Assembly: GCF_963966145.1 (NCBI RefSeq)
Contig: NC_091046.1
Span: 46,686,001 to 46,750,000 of the forward strand
Origin: Tenebrio molitor
Lineage: Eukaryota; Arthropoda; Insecta; Coleoptera; Tenebrionidae
Length of the DNA stretch: 64,000 nt
Direction of reading: 5' to 3'
The position numbers and the translations under genes are program-made. Below are positions 20,786 through 34,300 of this stretch, in pieces (the stretch's first letter is position 1; each line of letters starts with the position of its first letter). Below the pieces are notes generated by a model, which saw only the letters and a list, made by a program, of their open reading frames with translations, was not told the origin of the DNA and did no database searches.

Positions 20786-23700
20786 TGTTGAACTAGGTTC
20801 TGTTGAGTCCGAACATGCGGTACACCTAATCACAAGGTTATGTAAAATCTCAATAATTATTATTTAGATTAGATTTCGATTAATTGAATGTCAAGTATGA
20901 ACGTGTCAGTCTCGAAGCTGTCGTAAAATGCGTCTGGTATGCTAATTCGGGCATTTATCACCTGAACACGTCACCTGGGACTGTTGACCGTCGGCGAAAT
21001 ACCTAATTCAATTTGTTTGAAATTTATGTTGTCAAACAAATGTTTAAACATTGTTGGGTCAGATCTGGGCCGATGGCGATAAATCAAAAATAATTGCTAC
21101 GATTGGTATTGATGTGTTCGTCGGAGCGAGAAAAATGTAGGCCCCGCCAGTTATTATGAAAATTAGAAATATGCAAATATGGTAATTATGACTATTGGGA
21201 AAATATGTTCGTGATAATGGCGATAATGCGGCGGGGCCACAACATAAAAAAATAAATTATGAACGATTATTTTGGCAAATCCGCCGTGACGTAACGTTTG
21301 GGTATCAGTTTTCAAATTAAAACCGATTTATAGGAGCTTCGCCGCATCAATACAATCCCATCTTCGGCAAACTTTGAACTCCCGCAGCGACGAAAACGTC
21401 GTCGAGCTCCCGCGATTCTTATTTTCGCAAATTTGAATAACAGAATTGTGCGGCGAAATGTCACCGGCCCCATAAAAGCAACCAGCAGCGCCGCCGAAAA
21501 TATTTGCCAACACCGTGTAGACGCGACTACCAGATGCTGGATGCAAAACGAATCGTTGCGGTTCTTTTCTTCATACAGAGCGGCGAGGAAAACGGTGAAC
21601 TAAACAAATACCTCTGTTGTCGCGCAAAGAAACCAGTTAAGAACTAATTGCGGCTTTAATGGACCTTTGTGCGCGGCCGAGGTGCGATGAATAAAAACAT
21701 GAGCTTTGGTGCAAACTAACAGAATTCTTCTGTTGTCGGTCAAAGACACAGCATCTCATCTGATAAAAAAAAATTATTGGATAAACGAAATTCTTTCTGG
21801 CGCACCTGCCCTTTCGCGATCCCTTATTTGGGCCACCGAAACGGCCCCATTACGCTCGACCGTCTCCATTGTGTAAGCGGTTGTTAAACCGTTTTAAATG
21901 CCCTAAAAGGCCTAATGACAGGTTACAAAATGGTTAAATGCGGCCCTGCTATCGCCTCTCTTCTCCGAAAATATTAAGTGCCATTATCGATTAATGACGG
22001 TCGGTTTTACGAATTCTTCCACAAACTGGCACCACTTTCTCTCTTTGTCCTGATCTAGAAACAGATCTAGAAATGTGTGTCTAGGTACCCGCGGTGGCCA
22101 TAAATCAGTCACGACTCATTATCTTCGTCTTAATTGGAAGAACGCCGGTGGACTAGTGCGAATGCCCGAAATGCTGATGGCTCGTTATGTGCTAATGGGC
22201 GTTACGCAACTTGTAAAATTCTCCCGTTTGTGACGTCACACGCGCCACTTTCTCTGGCGCTCGGATTGTGCACGCGAGGCCGTTCTTGTGGGTGTTGTTC
22301 TGGTTTGGGCAGCGCCACTTTCTCGTAATTAATTCGACAAAAGTGCATTCGGCAGCGACGGGAAACGCGCGGAGAAAACACTGTCGCCGCCGACGATAAA
22401 GTTTGTTGGCCCCGGCTCATTATCTATCCCGGTCTGGACGTCATCGAGCTAACACCATAAATTTCGCATTTGTTACGTGAGCAACGTGCGATCACCGTCT
22501 ATCGGATACTTTCCGGGCATAAAACCGCCGTATTTACGGCCAGACTGTCACATTGTGGGGCGCTGGAGGCGCTTTGCCCGTGCGACAGCCTCTGCTAGAG
22601 ACACCCATAAGAACTCACTAGTTCGCCGAACTGTCATTTTACCAAACGCCATATTAAGACAAACGGTGGCTCTTGCATTGCATATGTAATTGTTGCCAAC
22701 CTCTTCGTTTTTAAAATGAACAAACAGACTATAGACTATAGATTGTCATAGAGTTCCACATGAGTTCCACGAACTGTCATTTCGGAAACGCCACGTCAAG
22801 ACAAACGGTCTTCACGAATATATGAGACTGTTACGCTCATTCTCCTTTATCCTTCGATAATCACCGCCATTAATTAAAAAGAATCTATCTGTTTGCATTT
22901 TAACCCCATTTTTAGAACGAAAAAACCATAGACACACTGTGACCTTCACGACCTCGAACCCGACCACAAATCTATTTTTCCAATTTTAGCTCAACTCGGA
23001 TAATTTGTCACTAGTGGGGTTGAGCAACGAGGGGTCCTGGTGCAGTGAAGGGTGTCTGTGAGAAATTATGTCGGTTGGGGTGGTTCGACGGCGTCCATTC
23101 GCTTCTTTCTAATTTCATATAATGCTGCCGTCATGGCAGGTAAACAATCATCAAGATCAACAACCAGCAATCAATTGGCATCCGGTCTGGTGATTCCGCT
23201 GCCCCCATTCACCAACGCAGGGGTGGCCTCCCCTCGCCCATCTTCAAGCACTCTTGATTGCTGTTCTCGACGGATAAAGGAAACGAAAGTGAGCCAAAAG
23301 TGAAAGAAAATGGTGAAAAAACCTTGAGGAAGTGTTTGATTTGTTTGATTTCTTGGTGTAGCGCGTTGTGGAGCGCGATCTGGTTCTCCATTTATCTGCG
23401 AACAATAAAATAAACAAATAGAATGGGCGAGGGGAGTCGTCGGGTGCGGGTTTGGCTCTTTTGTGGCACGTAACAGTGTTGCACGTGGCGCCACGTGGCA
23501 GCAAGGTAGGGTAAAGTCGTGGGAACGCGAGTCCGGAAGGGCATTATCTGCCCCCCGATACCGATCGCCCACTGTACCCGCCATATCCGGGACAGTTTCC
23601 CAGGGCCGCGCTAACTACCGCTAATCTAATATAGCTCGCTGTGACGTTCCAGATTTATTAGTCGAGCGACATCTGTCAGAGTGACGGTTTCGCGCCTGGA

Positions 23701-26700
23701 CAAGACGGAGCGCGCTCCCATCCGGCAACAACGGCCAAAATCTCGAGTTCCGAGATGGGAGATAAAACAGCAAGCACGAGTGAAAGCGTGGTCGTGTTTT
23801 GCTGAAGTTTATCTAATCGGTCGAGTACCTTTTAGGCAGGCGAGCCAGACGTCTTATCTTGAAGGGCCATTAGTCGTGAAAGGTCTGAGGGCTCGGTGCG
23901 CCCTTTCAACGCCCGATTCAAACCCAAGCGGATCTTATCTGGTGGGGTCCAAATTAATTGGGGGACAAATCGAGTTTGATTAAAAAGTTCCCCACGCGAT
24001 CCGTCCACCACACAAGACCTCGTATGATAATTCTAACGATCTCTTCGGCGAACTCGCGCAACACTTTTTTTACAGCCAATAAATTTGTCCATCCATGATG
24101 TTGCTTTGTTCTCACACAAAAACAGCATTTTTATGATAATACCAAACGAACATTTCCGACCGTAACCCCGTATCTCATCTTCCATTATCTCTTTTTGTCT
24201 AGCCAAGAATTTCCCATAAAACGCGACAGTTCTCCAACCAGTACAACTGGTATTGCTCGTGTTAATTTGGGCAAAATATGCATCCTGGCAAGTCCCTCTG
24301 GGGAAAAAAATCCGCTGGTTTCCGCCAAGCCGAGTCCATGCAAGATCTGGTATAATTGGACTCATCTTGAGTAATCGAAGAGAGACCAGCGGACATACGG
24401 CCGGCCTTATTATACCATTGGTAGTTTTATTGTGATGGTTTGTAATTTAAGGCACGTGCTCGCTCGGCGAGTCCCAACGGACCGAGCTCTGCAGGTCCAG
24501 ACTCGCCAGATTTGCGCAAATCGCAAACCACACAGCACGATTGGCTCTTCGCTTCTGGACCGTCCAGCGCGTCAAGATCCAGTCTTCGTCGCGACCACAG
24601 TCGAGACCGATTTATTTGCAAGTGGCACTTCCATCTGAAGCCCCCTCTGCGCGCGGCCTTCCACATACGCGAATAACAAAAACGCAGCGCATCACGACCG
24701 TATAAGTCTCGAGTCGGACCCTCATCCCTTATTGGGACACGCCACAATCGATACTCTTGTCGACGAGCGAGACTCGGCTGACGTCCACCCAGAATAATAA
24801 TTACACGTGTTCGGATTTTTTTCGTTTGTTTACAATAATTTCACTTAAGTCTGACTGACGCTAACTCTCCTTATCGGATGATTTAGGCGAAGAAGTTCCG
24901 ATCCTTGACACAAAACACTCTCATGATGGAGACACTGATCGGGAGTGGTGACTAAGCCTCTTAAGTCTTTATTTATTGGGGATTAAAGAGCTCGAGATCG
25001 TTGTTATCGCGGGGATTTTACTAAACGTTGCTTGTAGTTGTCTTCGACGCATCGAGAATTTGTCGTGGCGGGTCATATTTTGGTGCCTCAAGGCGCAACT
25101 CGCGGCCCCATTCTTCACAAAACTGTATCTACTCCAAATGTCACTCATCCAACTCGCGGGAAATGGGTTAGTGCGGATCGAAAGGAGCGATTTGTGGCCT
25201 CGCAAAGACACGTAACTGGTGGCGAAGCGATTTCGCCGTTGTCGGTAATTGGTGGTTGCGCTCTAATTTATGACGGTGGTGATCTTAATCTGGCCCATTA
25301 AGATTTAACGGGTGATCGGCGAGGAATCAATGGAGCGGGTTGTTTTTTTGAAAGCGTCGTGATCCACGAATCACCGGTCCAGAGGCGGTCGCTCGGTCGG
25401 AGGTGTTAATTAAAATGTTTTGATAAGGGCTTCTAATCAATTAGCGGGGCCCGGTCGATCAACAGCGGAGGAACCGCCCCCACGACCATGCGGTTGACTC
25501 GCGGTCAACTTCTCATGACCCTCGAGGCCCAGCGGCCTTCACCTCGCGCGGGGGTCACGCTCGTTTCGGCAAAGTGTCGTTTGGACCAAAAGCGGAGCCG
25601 AGGCTGGGGGAAGAGTGTTGGGTAGCGGTCACTTGGAGAATTTTCTCTTGTAGCGCTTTTCGCCAGAGGTCAGCATCCGAGAGGGCCAATCGGGACCTTC
25701 CAGAGCAATGGTCCCGCACGACGTATCCTCATCAATTAAATTATATAATGATCGGGCGGCGGAGTCAAGTGCGAGCAGCTAAGTGATCACACATGTACGC
25801 GGCCTGCTTAGTACCAAGACTGGCCCCGGTCCCACGAGAAACCGCTCCCGCTCCCGAACGGTACCAGAATCACGAGGGAACTCGGCAATGTGTACTACAC
25901 ATTTTCATGACCTATCTACGGAGCGCCGTCGATTAGCCTCACTTAGATCCGGGAGATTCGGTTCTCAGACGAACTGTTTGTTTATTAACACGACCACGGA
26001 ATTTCGAGTAAAAAGTCGCTTCCAAGTTCAACAAATAGTGAGAGGTGTGGGAAAGGGGCGACCGGGGGTCAACGCCTAACGCAAAAAGCTTCCAGGACTG
26101 ACTTTGTGTTGTGTTCCTCTTGGCACCAGAGCGAAGGGTTCCTCCCCCCGTTCAAAGTAAAAACAGAGCACATATATTAGGGCCGCGACTGATTTATTTA
26201 CCGTGTTCCCTCTGTATATCCAAGTCGGCCTCTCTGAACAGTACATGCACGATGATAAATATAATAGTCAACTGAAGACAACCACATGTAGTGTTACTAC
26301 ACATCTAGTTCCCATCCCACGACACCTCTCCACCGAAATCGAAGAGATATGAAAGCAAATCAGACGCTCTTCGCGCTCCGGCCTTGGTTCCCTCTGTTAT
26401 TACCGGAGAATCGTCGATTCTTCTGCATCACAAAACGTTTTGTTACCTCACCTGTCGAATCTCACTAATGACAATAATTAATCGGGCAACAACTTTGCCG
26501 TCTGAGTGACGTCTGCTCCCTTTTGCGCGAGACAAAACGGCTCAGACTCAAACCATCTGGCTCCCGTTCCTTGACTCTCCATACAGAGTGGTGCTTTTGA
26601 ATTTTGTCAATTTTGGAATCGAGCGCGGTCGTGATCGTTGAACTTGGCCGGAGTGCGCCTAGACGACGTCACCGACCCACGCAATCCCGCAACACGTGCC

Positions 26701-27240
26701 TCTGCCCACAAGAAAGGCCGAGATTTTATGATTTCCGAGCGAGGCACGCCTCCCTTGCTCTTGCAACAAACTGCAGTTTCTGTTGATTCTCGATTAGGAA
26801 ACTGGAACGGGCTTGTGCAGCAGCGCTTTCGCAACGGCTCCATTAGAAAGGATTAAAAATGCAAACGTATTGATTCGACTTCCGGCCGCGGTTCTCGTGT
26901 GATCAATCCCAATAATTGACGGTGAGAAAAAACGAGTTTTTGCCAAAGTGGCGCAATCACAAAGGCGACCTTCCAAGGCAGACCGCTTATCTAAGAGGTG
27001 ATTGTCGCGGCTCGGTACGCGGATCCAGATTTTGCGGTTTTTTATCACCAGCGAGATGGATCACCCGATTACGTAGCGATCTGAAGATGTCGACTGGTTT
27101 GGAGAATTTTGACCCGCGATATTAATGGTTTCGCTGGTGTCAACGACGAACAAACCTTGCACGGCTCGGGGACCCCGCTTTTATCTCGACTAGGCTCCAA
27201 ACACGCACGAAATCTCAAAAATAAACGCATTTCAAAACTT
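20786..27240. other. intergenic, no gene seen
   Basis: About 6.5 kb with a high CpG content and only short open frames, none with recognisable domains. No tRNA-like box B beyond those listed. Regulatory sequence for flanking genes is possible but not shown. Confidence 0.45.
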
Positions 27241-27243
27241 ATT

Positions 27244-27979
27244 CGACATAACCTCAAAGTTTGTTTACGTTTCATTTTTCAATGCCCAAACTAGGTACGG
27301 ACCCCAACGTCTCGTTGTATAACTTTATGATGTTTTCTTCCAGGCAAATACGGTTGAATATCGATAACTTAACCAATTATTGCATCACCTTCTGAATTAA
27401 ACCGACATAACCTCAAAGTTTGTTTACGTTTTTATAATTTTTTAACTCCACAACTAAATAGCAGAAAATAGGTAGGTACGAATTATTAACGATTCTAAAC
27501 AAAATTGACGATAACGCCTGAAGGGTCCTTCTCCGAGTCCGGGATCAAAAAAATGTAAAAAAAAAATTAAAACAAAAAAAATATATAAAAACCAGAGGAA
27601 GGAGTACCGCTACGCCGCCCACACTAGCGGGGAGGTCCTCGGGTTCCTTCCTCGCTTCAGATAAAATAAAATAAAACAATTCTAATTGCGATAAGACCCG
27701 GAAAAGAACCTCATACAAAAAGTCGTTGGTGAGCGCCGATGCTCACTTCCAGACAAGGCAAATTCTTGAAATATTTGCTTTTTAAGTATAACATTAAAAA
27801 CAGAGCAGAATCCTTAAAAAAGTGTTGTGTGCTGAGGGGGCCCTACTAGTAGTTTATTTGATAACGTTTATCTTGCATCTTCGATATAACCTCACAGCTG
27901 TCAAGTTGCAATAATTGTGTCAACAAATTTTGAGGTTATGTCGGAATAATTCTGAATGTGAGGGGGCCTTACTCGTAGT
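27244..27979. repeat. cluster of TTTGAGGTTATGTC repeat copies and a GAGGGGGCC pair
   Basis: CGACATAACCTCAAA, followed by GTTTGTTTACGTTT, occurs at 27244-27272 and identically at 27403-27431. The reverse complement TTTGAGGTTATGTCGG lies at 27928-27943. TGAGGGGGCCCTACTAGTAG at 27833 is repeated with changes at 27959 (TGAGGGGGCCTTACTCGTAG). The copies point to one short dispersed repeat family present several times here. Confidence 0.7.
27500..27746 (+). repeat. A-rich, hairpin-rich element, possible retroposon remnant
   Basis: A run of A-rich sequence (27547-27591) follows CTTCTCCGAGTCCGGGATC, and could be the tail of a short retroposed element. Next comes a nested hairpin: GAGGAAGGA (27595-27603) pairs with TCCTTCCTC (27645-27653), and inside it CCGCTA (27607-27612) pairs with TAGCGG (27625-27630). 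A further hairpin, GTGAGC-GCCGAT-GCTCAC, lies at 27729-27746. A SINE or LINE 3' end is the likeliest reading, but the family is not identified. Confidence 0.35.
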
Positions 27980-30900
27980 AATTAAAATTTGGTCGCCGGG
28001 AGATTAGCTGGTGGGCCCCGTCGCCGTTTTCTTCCACTCTCTGTGCTCCTAATCGCGCAGCTCTGGGGCCTTCGTCGATTTGCAACAGGTGTTCGGAGAT
28101 TATTGTCGGAAAAAACCGCGATATAATTTCCTGGACATGTGTTTTTGCCGAGGTTGTTTGGATAATCAATTAAACGACGGATCTTCATCGAAGTTTGTTT
28201 TTTCCGCCAGGTTGTTGCACCTCGGCGAGTGCATTTCTCGGCGGGCCTCGGTGCTACCATAAATTGATTCTCATTGTGCCTATACTTGGACAGATCCCGG
28301 CCGATCCCCGCACAAAAACAGAAATAATAGTCCATTAAATCGAATACCAGCATCGGACAACACGTGGATACAACGGACAAGTGATGATTCATGGGCGAGT
28401 GGAACAATGGACATACGCCAGCTCGAGGAGCGGCTACCGTGCCTGATGACACGCTCCTCGACGAGCGCTAATCAGGCCTAGGAGCTGCAGGATTCGAGAA
28501 GTCGGATCCGCAACGGTCGGGCTGGATCGTTGGACGTGGAAACGGCGCTCCGATTGCCACACATGTCCTTCAGCCCGGCCTCATTAGCAAACAAACACTT
28601 TCATCCAGCATCGATACCAGATTAACAATAAACAAACAAAAAGTTGCAAAAAATTGGCAGCAGCTGCGAGCTGTTAAATTATTGTTGTAGCCTTGAATCC
28701 GATTCCACTTCAAATCCACAAATGTCAGAGGCAAAGGAGATTAATTGTTGCGTCCCGAGTGGCGATAATTTGTCGATAAGGCGCTAACCGAAATGCCTTA
28801 AAATATCACCTCGTCGAAAGAATGCCACAAATCTGGCCTTATCTCATAATTGAAATTTATGCGTCCCTCCCATTCCCAAGACGACGGTCCGGAAGGGCCA
28901 CTTCGAAAATGACGAGTTGAGGATTATGAATGCGTCGCGCATTCTAACGGCACCCAGAAATTTATGCGGAAGGCCCAGGGGGTCTCCGGGGAAAGCGCGC
29001 CAACGACAGGTAGACGCTTTTGGAGGGTTTGTCAACGACTCAGGTGCGCCTCAGTGGGCACAGGTTGAGAAAATGTTGCAAAAATTTATCGCCCGTTTGG
29101 ACGGCTCCGCTCCAGTCGTTATGCTTCATTAAGGACACGGCTTCTTCATATGCATGTCTACCGGAGTGAAAAATATAAAATTTCAGCGGTGATCGCTCAA
29201 GAGCGACAATGTCCGCCATATGTTTCGTGTTTGGTTTTACGATGGTACTTCGTGTTTTATAAAGTCGCTGCGTGTAATAAATGTTCGGGTAGATTGACTG
29301 CTGGCGCCGAAACGCTTCTCTCCAGGGAGTGTCAAGCGGGCCCAAAATGTTTCGTGTTTTTAGCACCACCGAGGTGAATAGAGCCGATCTGGAACGTCAA
29401 AACTGTCAAAGATATCCCAAAGAGTTTCCGATCAAGTTTTCCGAGTGCATAACGGTCGGACAAGATTTACGACGGCAGAGGTCAAGTGTTTATGAGTCTT
29501 TTATTGTAATGTCGCAACGGTAATTGTAAAAAGACATTTTTAGTTAAAAAGTCTATTGTCGATGGAGAAACTTCAGACTGTTGTTTGGCCTTGGGCGACG
29601 ACAAAAATTGTAGCCGATTGTTGTCAGAAGAAAAACAAAATTCATTTTGGCATTCACAAGACGTTGCTTGACTGCCGAAAAACGAGGGGCTTTAAGATAA
29701 TGGATTTAAAAAAAAGGCACAAAAACAAATGTGTCGTTTTCAAAGAAAAAATGTTCACAATGTTCCAGACACTTGATTGCTCTTCTTCTCTTATTTTCAA
29801 AAATGTTTTGCCACATTGTCTGACCAATATTGCGTCAGTAAAATGTAATTTCTTTCTGTAGTTTTTACACTGCCATCTAACTCATCTTTAAAATATCCAA
29901 ATACATATTACAAAATGTTCGTGGGTTGCGCTCTATCCATTCCTTTAATCTTCAACAACTTCCTCAGTTTTTTTTCTTTATTTGTACTTTCAGCAAGAAC
30001 AGATCTATCTAATATAGATTACCAAAGATTTACCTTTTACAAAGCTGCACCCTTTGAGCCCCCGTATCTTCAAATCTGAAAGATAAAGAATTTTTTTAAT
30101 TATCTTTCTCATTATTTTCTAACATGAGTTGACATTGCCCCATTGAGTTGTTCCGCGAATTTTGGGACACCCGGTATAAAAATCTGGTTACCCCCATTGC
30201 CAAAACTGGTATTAACAGATCTACTACATATTTCAATAATAAAACATTACAACTATTCCAGGGATGAAACCATTTTTATTGCGTATAAGACAAGAAAGGG
30301 AGTTGTTAATAAAATGGTTAGTTATACCTACTTACCACAATAATAACCAATGTCCTGCACGACACAAAACTCTTTTGCTCTTACTCAAAACACTGAATTA
30401 CTACCTTGGTGAAAATGAGCAATGAGAGTTGCAATGTGACAAGTGTGAGCTGTCAAATGTCAAATTTACACATATGACATAATTCAGTCATGTACTGAAC
30501 CTTTTAAAAACTGTACAATTCACTCAAATCTACTTTTTTTCTGTAGCGCATTAGCGACAAGCCCGTATAAGTAGTGAGTCTTTTTATATGGAAACTTTTT
30601 TGGAGGGTATTAAAAAAAATATGTACTTGATAAGAAAATATTTTGAAGTTTTTTTTTAGTGTAAAATCAATCAGTTTTTTAGTTTTTAGTTTCGCTTTTT
30701 GTTCCATTCGATCTATTAAGTCAGTTTCCAGTGTCGACTTTTAAAAATTAAACTTTGTTTCATCCCATTCGTTCACCCGTCGGCATGTTACGGCCATCGA
30801 GAACCATCTGACAAATTGTACTCTAATATTTACCGTAATGACATGTTATTCTATGGAGGTGGTACCACTGATCACAAAAGTCCCTATTCTTCGCAACGCA

Positions 30901-31386
30901 TGGCTACCCATCATTACCTACATTGTACCATTACAGGTGTCCCACAATCTTTCCGTCAACCCCGTCCGGAGCCACCCGAAATTTCGCCTCAGATTTGCGC
31001 ATCTTTTTCTCCGTCAGAAATCCCTGTGATATTTCAATAAAACGCCACGAGCCACGTCATCCATTAACTCCAATTAAAGCTCCTCGCTATTTTCGCTCCA
31101 ACAAATCACGAAACCATTCCAAACAACGTAAAAAGACCAAACCCACACATGCATGCACGTTAACCCCCGAGCCATCCCGCTCGTGAAAAGCTCCAACAAG
31201 TGGGAGGCACCGGTCGGCCGTCTCCGGCCCTCTCCGTAAATTCAAACCACTTGTTGGTCCACCGCCGACCAGTTCAACTCAACTCAGTCGACGTTCAACT
31301 GTTGTTAAGATAGTGCTACACCGCAGTGGATTTGTTTACGTTTTTGCGACCCGCAGTGTCTCTATTATGGCATCAAGTGAACTGTG
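27980..31386. other. intergenic upstream of the meteorin-like gene
   Basis: No gene recognised. The last few hundred bases before 31387 should hold the meteorin-like promoter and 5' UTR. A short upstream ORF (MASSEL then stop) begins at 31368, just before the start codon. Confidence 0.4.
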
Positions 31387-34300
31387 ATGTGGTTTTTCGT
31401 GAAGATGTGGCCTCGGACTTTTCCCATGGATTATGTGATCGTCTCCCTGGCGGTGGTGGGTCTCGCCTCTTCGGCGATAATGGGCGACGAGTGCGACTGG
31501 ACCGGGAGGTAAGTCCAGAATGACCCATTTCGCGGCACATCTGATCGCGCGACGGGATTTCGGCACATGTGCGCTTTTTTGCGTGAGAGCGCCTCTCGGT
31601 GGTGCTTTCTCACGGCGCTTCCAGGATTTTCGCGAATACGGGGAAAGGGTCGGCGCACATGCGAGACGGAGCAGCTCCAGCGGTGGAGTCGGTGGAAGAA
31701 GTGATCCGTGGCTGGCGTGTTTGTCTCAGCACGAGCCGTGGGCTACGTAGCCAATGACATGTAAATTATATGAACCAGTCCTCCGCTGTAATATGATGAT
31801 TATTATTCGAGTGCATGCGGAGCGAGGCTGCGACCAGCGGCGGCGCGGCCATCATCTATCGAGGAAAAAAGACGAAAAGGCTCGCATGCCTGCACGATGT
31901 CAGCGCTTCTCGCTTTGTGCCGGAAAAATCTAACGTCGTTTCACTTTCGGACCGAGACACCTGAAAAATTCAAACCTAATATAAACTCGGAGGGTTGTTT
32001 TTACTACCTGTTCTCGTTCGTAGACCTGGCCGCCCTTTAACTGCACCACATCGAACGAGGTCTTCAGCGACAACTTGCCAAACCTAACCTCAAAATGTCA
32101 ATGACAAATTTTGATTATTAGATCGGTGAAATGTCACTGTTGCTAATTTGCGTAAAAATAAATGCCTCGCTGTTCACACAGTCGAATAAAAGAGAAAGGA
32201 TTCGGCTGAAAATTTTAACAAGAACAAGTCCACAAATTATCGTCTGATAGATACGCAAGAATAATTTTTTTGGTTGAAAGTCGGCGACACTCCGAGTCGG
32301 GGAATCGGAATTCGTGAGAGACGGTAGTCTTGCCCTGAAAAATCTTAATTAGTCTCTTGATTACTTCTTCGAGCTGGAATTACTGAAATTGTGACAAACT
32401 GAAACCGTCAAAACACGGTTGACATTTCAGGGCAACCGTGGCCTGCAAGAAAAAATCGCGTCGCGACCCGTCTCGGTCGCCGTATCCAAAGAACTTACAC
32501 AATCGGATATTGCACAAATATTTCGCAACGGCCGGCTCGTATTTGTGGAAAAGTATCACGTTTTGTTCTCTTATTTCACGATTATGACTAATCACCCGTG
32601 ATCGGATTTTTTTCTCACGTTTGCAGAAATAACAGCAACTCGTGTCGATTCCAGGCACGCACTAAATCAAAATTAATTGCCGGTACTCGCCGGGTCAATA
32701 CCACACCGAGACGACACAGGTGCGCTTCCCTGTCATAATCCATAAAGTCTTCATTACCCAGATGTCAAGTTGGCAGTGCGGCAGGGACTTTATGCGCGGC
32801 GCGGGTCAGCCCTGATAAGCCGCCTGATTGTTTACCTGTCAGATGTCATTGTCTCAACGTGATTAAGTCGAGCGTTATCTCAAACCAAGCAAATATCCAA
32901 TATCCGACTTGTGTTGACTCGACCTGAATCAGTACCTGACCAGCACAGTACACTCCAACAAAGCCTCCTCTGTCTTTTTGTAGTTAACATAATTGCGCTC
33001 TTGAAGCGGACCAGATTGGTCTTGGTTTAATCAAGGAGCGTCTTTAATTGAGAGCAATCTGGTTTAATTCCGACTGGAATCGCTACGGGGTTGAGCATGT
33101 TGCGGTAAAAAGCGGCGAAGAGCGGCGTGGGTCGTGGTGCTTCCCACACAAAGACTCCACTCTTACCTCGGGGCTTTCCACTACACGCCAGACTAAAATA
33201 CCTGACGGTCGGTGCCGTAATAAATAAGAGGCGATGCCTTTTGGTTGGTTCGACGGTCACTCCTACCCCACTTAGTCGAAAATAAATACAGCCCAGGATT
33301 TTATTGCCGAGGGGTGGCCCGTCAATTTTCACCTGTTTCAAAGGGCCGAAGCGAAAGTCCGATTATCGAATGGACCGCGATGTGACAACAATCACGCCCA
33401 TCGGATCAGCGCTAGCGATAATGAGAAAATTGCCCTCGAAGGCCGTTTACATTTACATAATTAGAGAAAATTTAGCCATAAATTACTGTAGGACGTCTTC
33501 AACTGCTGGCGTTGCGTGGGACACGTTCCTCAACCGAACGATCGTGACACTTGTTTTCGACAATCTTCGAGGAAACGGAGGTGAAGCGTGGAGAATCGTA
33601 ACGGGGCCGATTCCCATGTGTGAAATCTCCCCGATTCCAACAGGTGCGCCGGGAGGTCCACCTGGCGGCGAAAATTCGACGCAGCTACCGTGTTTATCTC
33701 CGTAATCGATGTACAAAGACATAATCTCTTCACCAAGTCCATAATCTTCACAGAAACGCTTTTACAACCTCACTTTTTTTATTCTCCATGTTGGTTACAA
33801 GATTTAGTGACATTTGACAGTTTTGACAGGTGTCACCACTGTTGACGTGTTGACTGTTGTTGTTTACTCCAACAAAAGGTCAGAACCCTGGAAGATAAAT
33901 ACGAGGAATCAATCCACACAGGAAGATGTCAAGTTTTATTTAACCACAATTGCGCATTAACATGTTCGCATTATCTTTTTCGGCGGTCTGGTACTTGTGA
34001 TTCTAGAAAAAGATACGGAAAAGCATATTTGCGTAATCTCAAATAATAGATATCTTTGTCTGATTTACGACCTTCGAAGCTAAGCGCATTGTGCACGAGA
34101 TTGCTTGGGAGATTTGTGGGTTAAAAGACCTTTCCGATCGATATTTCCCGCTCCATTTGCGGGTCGATTTGCTGACCATCACCCCATCACGATAATGCCC
34201 ACGATGACTGTTATTACCATCGCCGATATGGATCACAATAAGCGAGAGTGTTTGATAGTTTGACGGCCACGCCAGCCTAAAAGCTTTTTTATGGGTGTGA

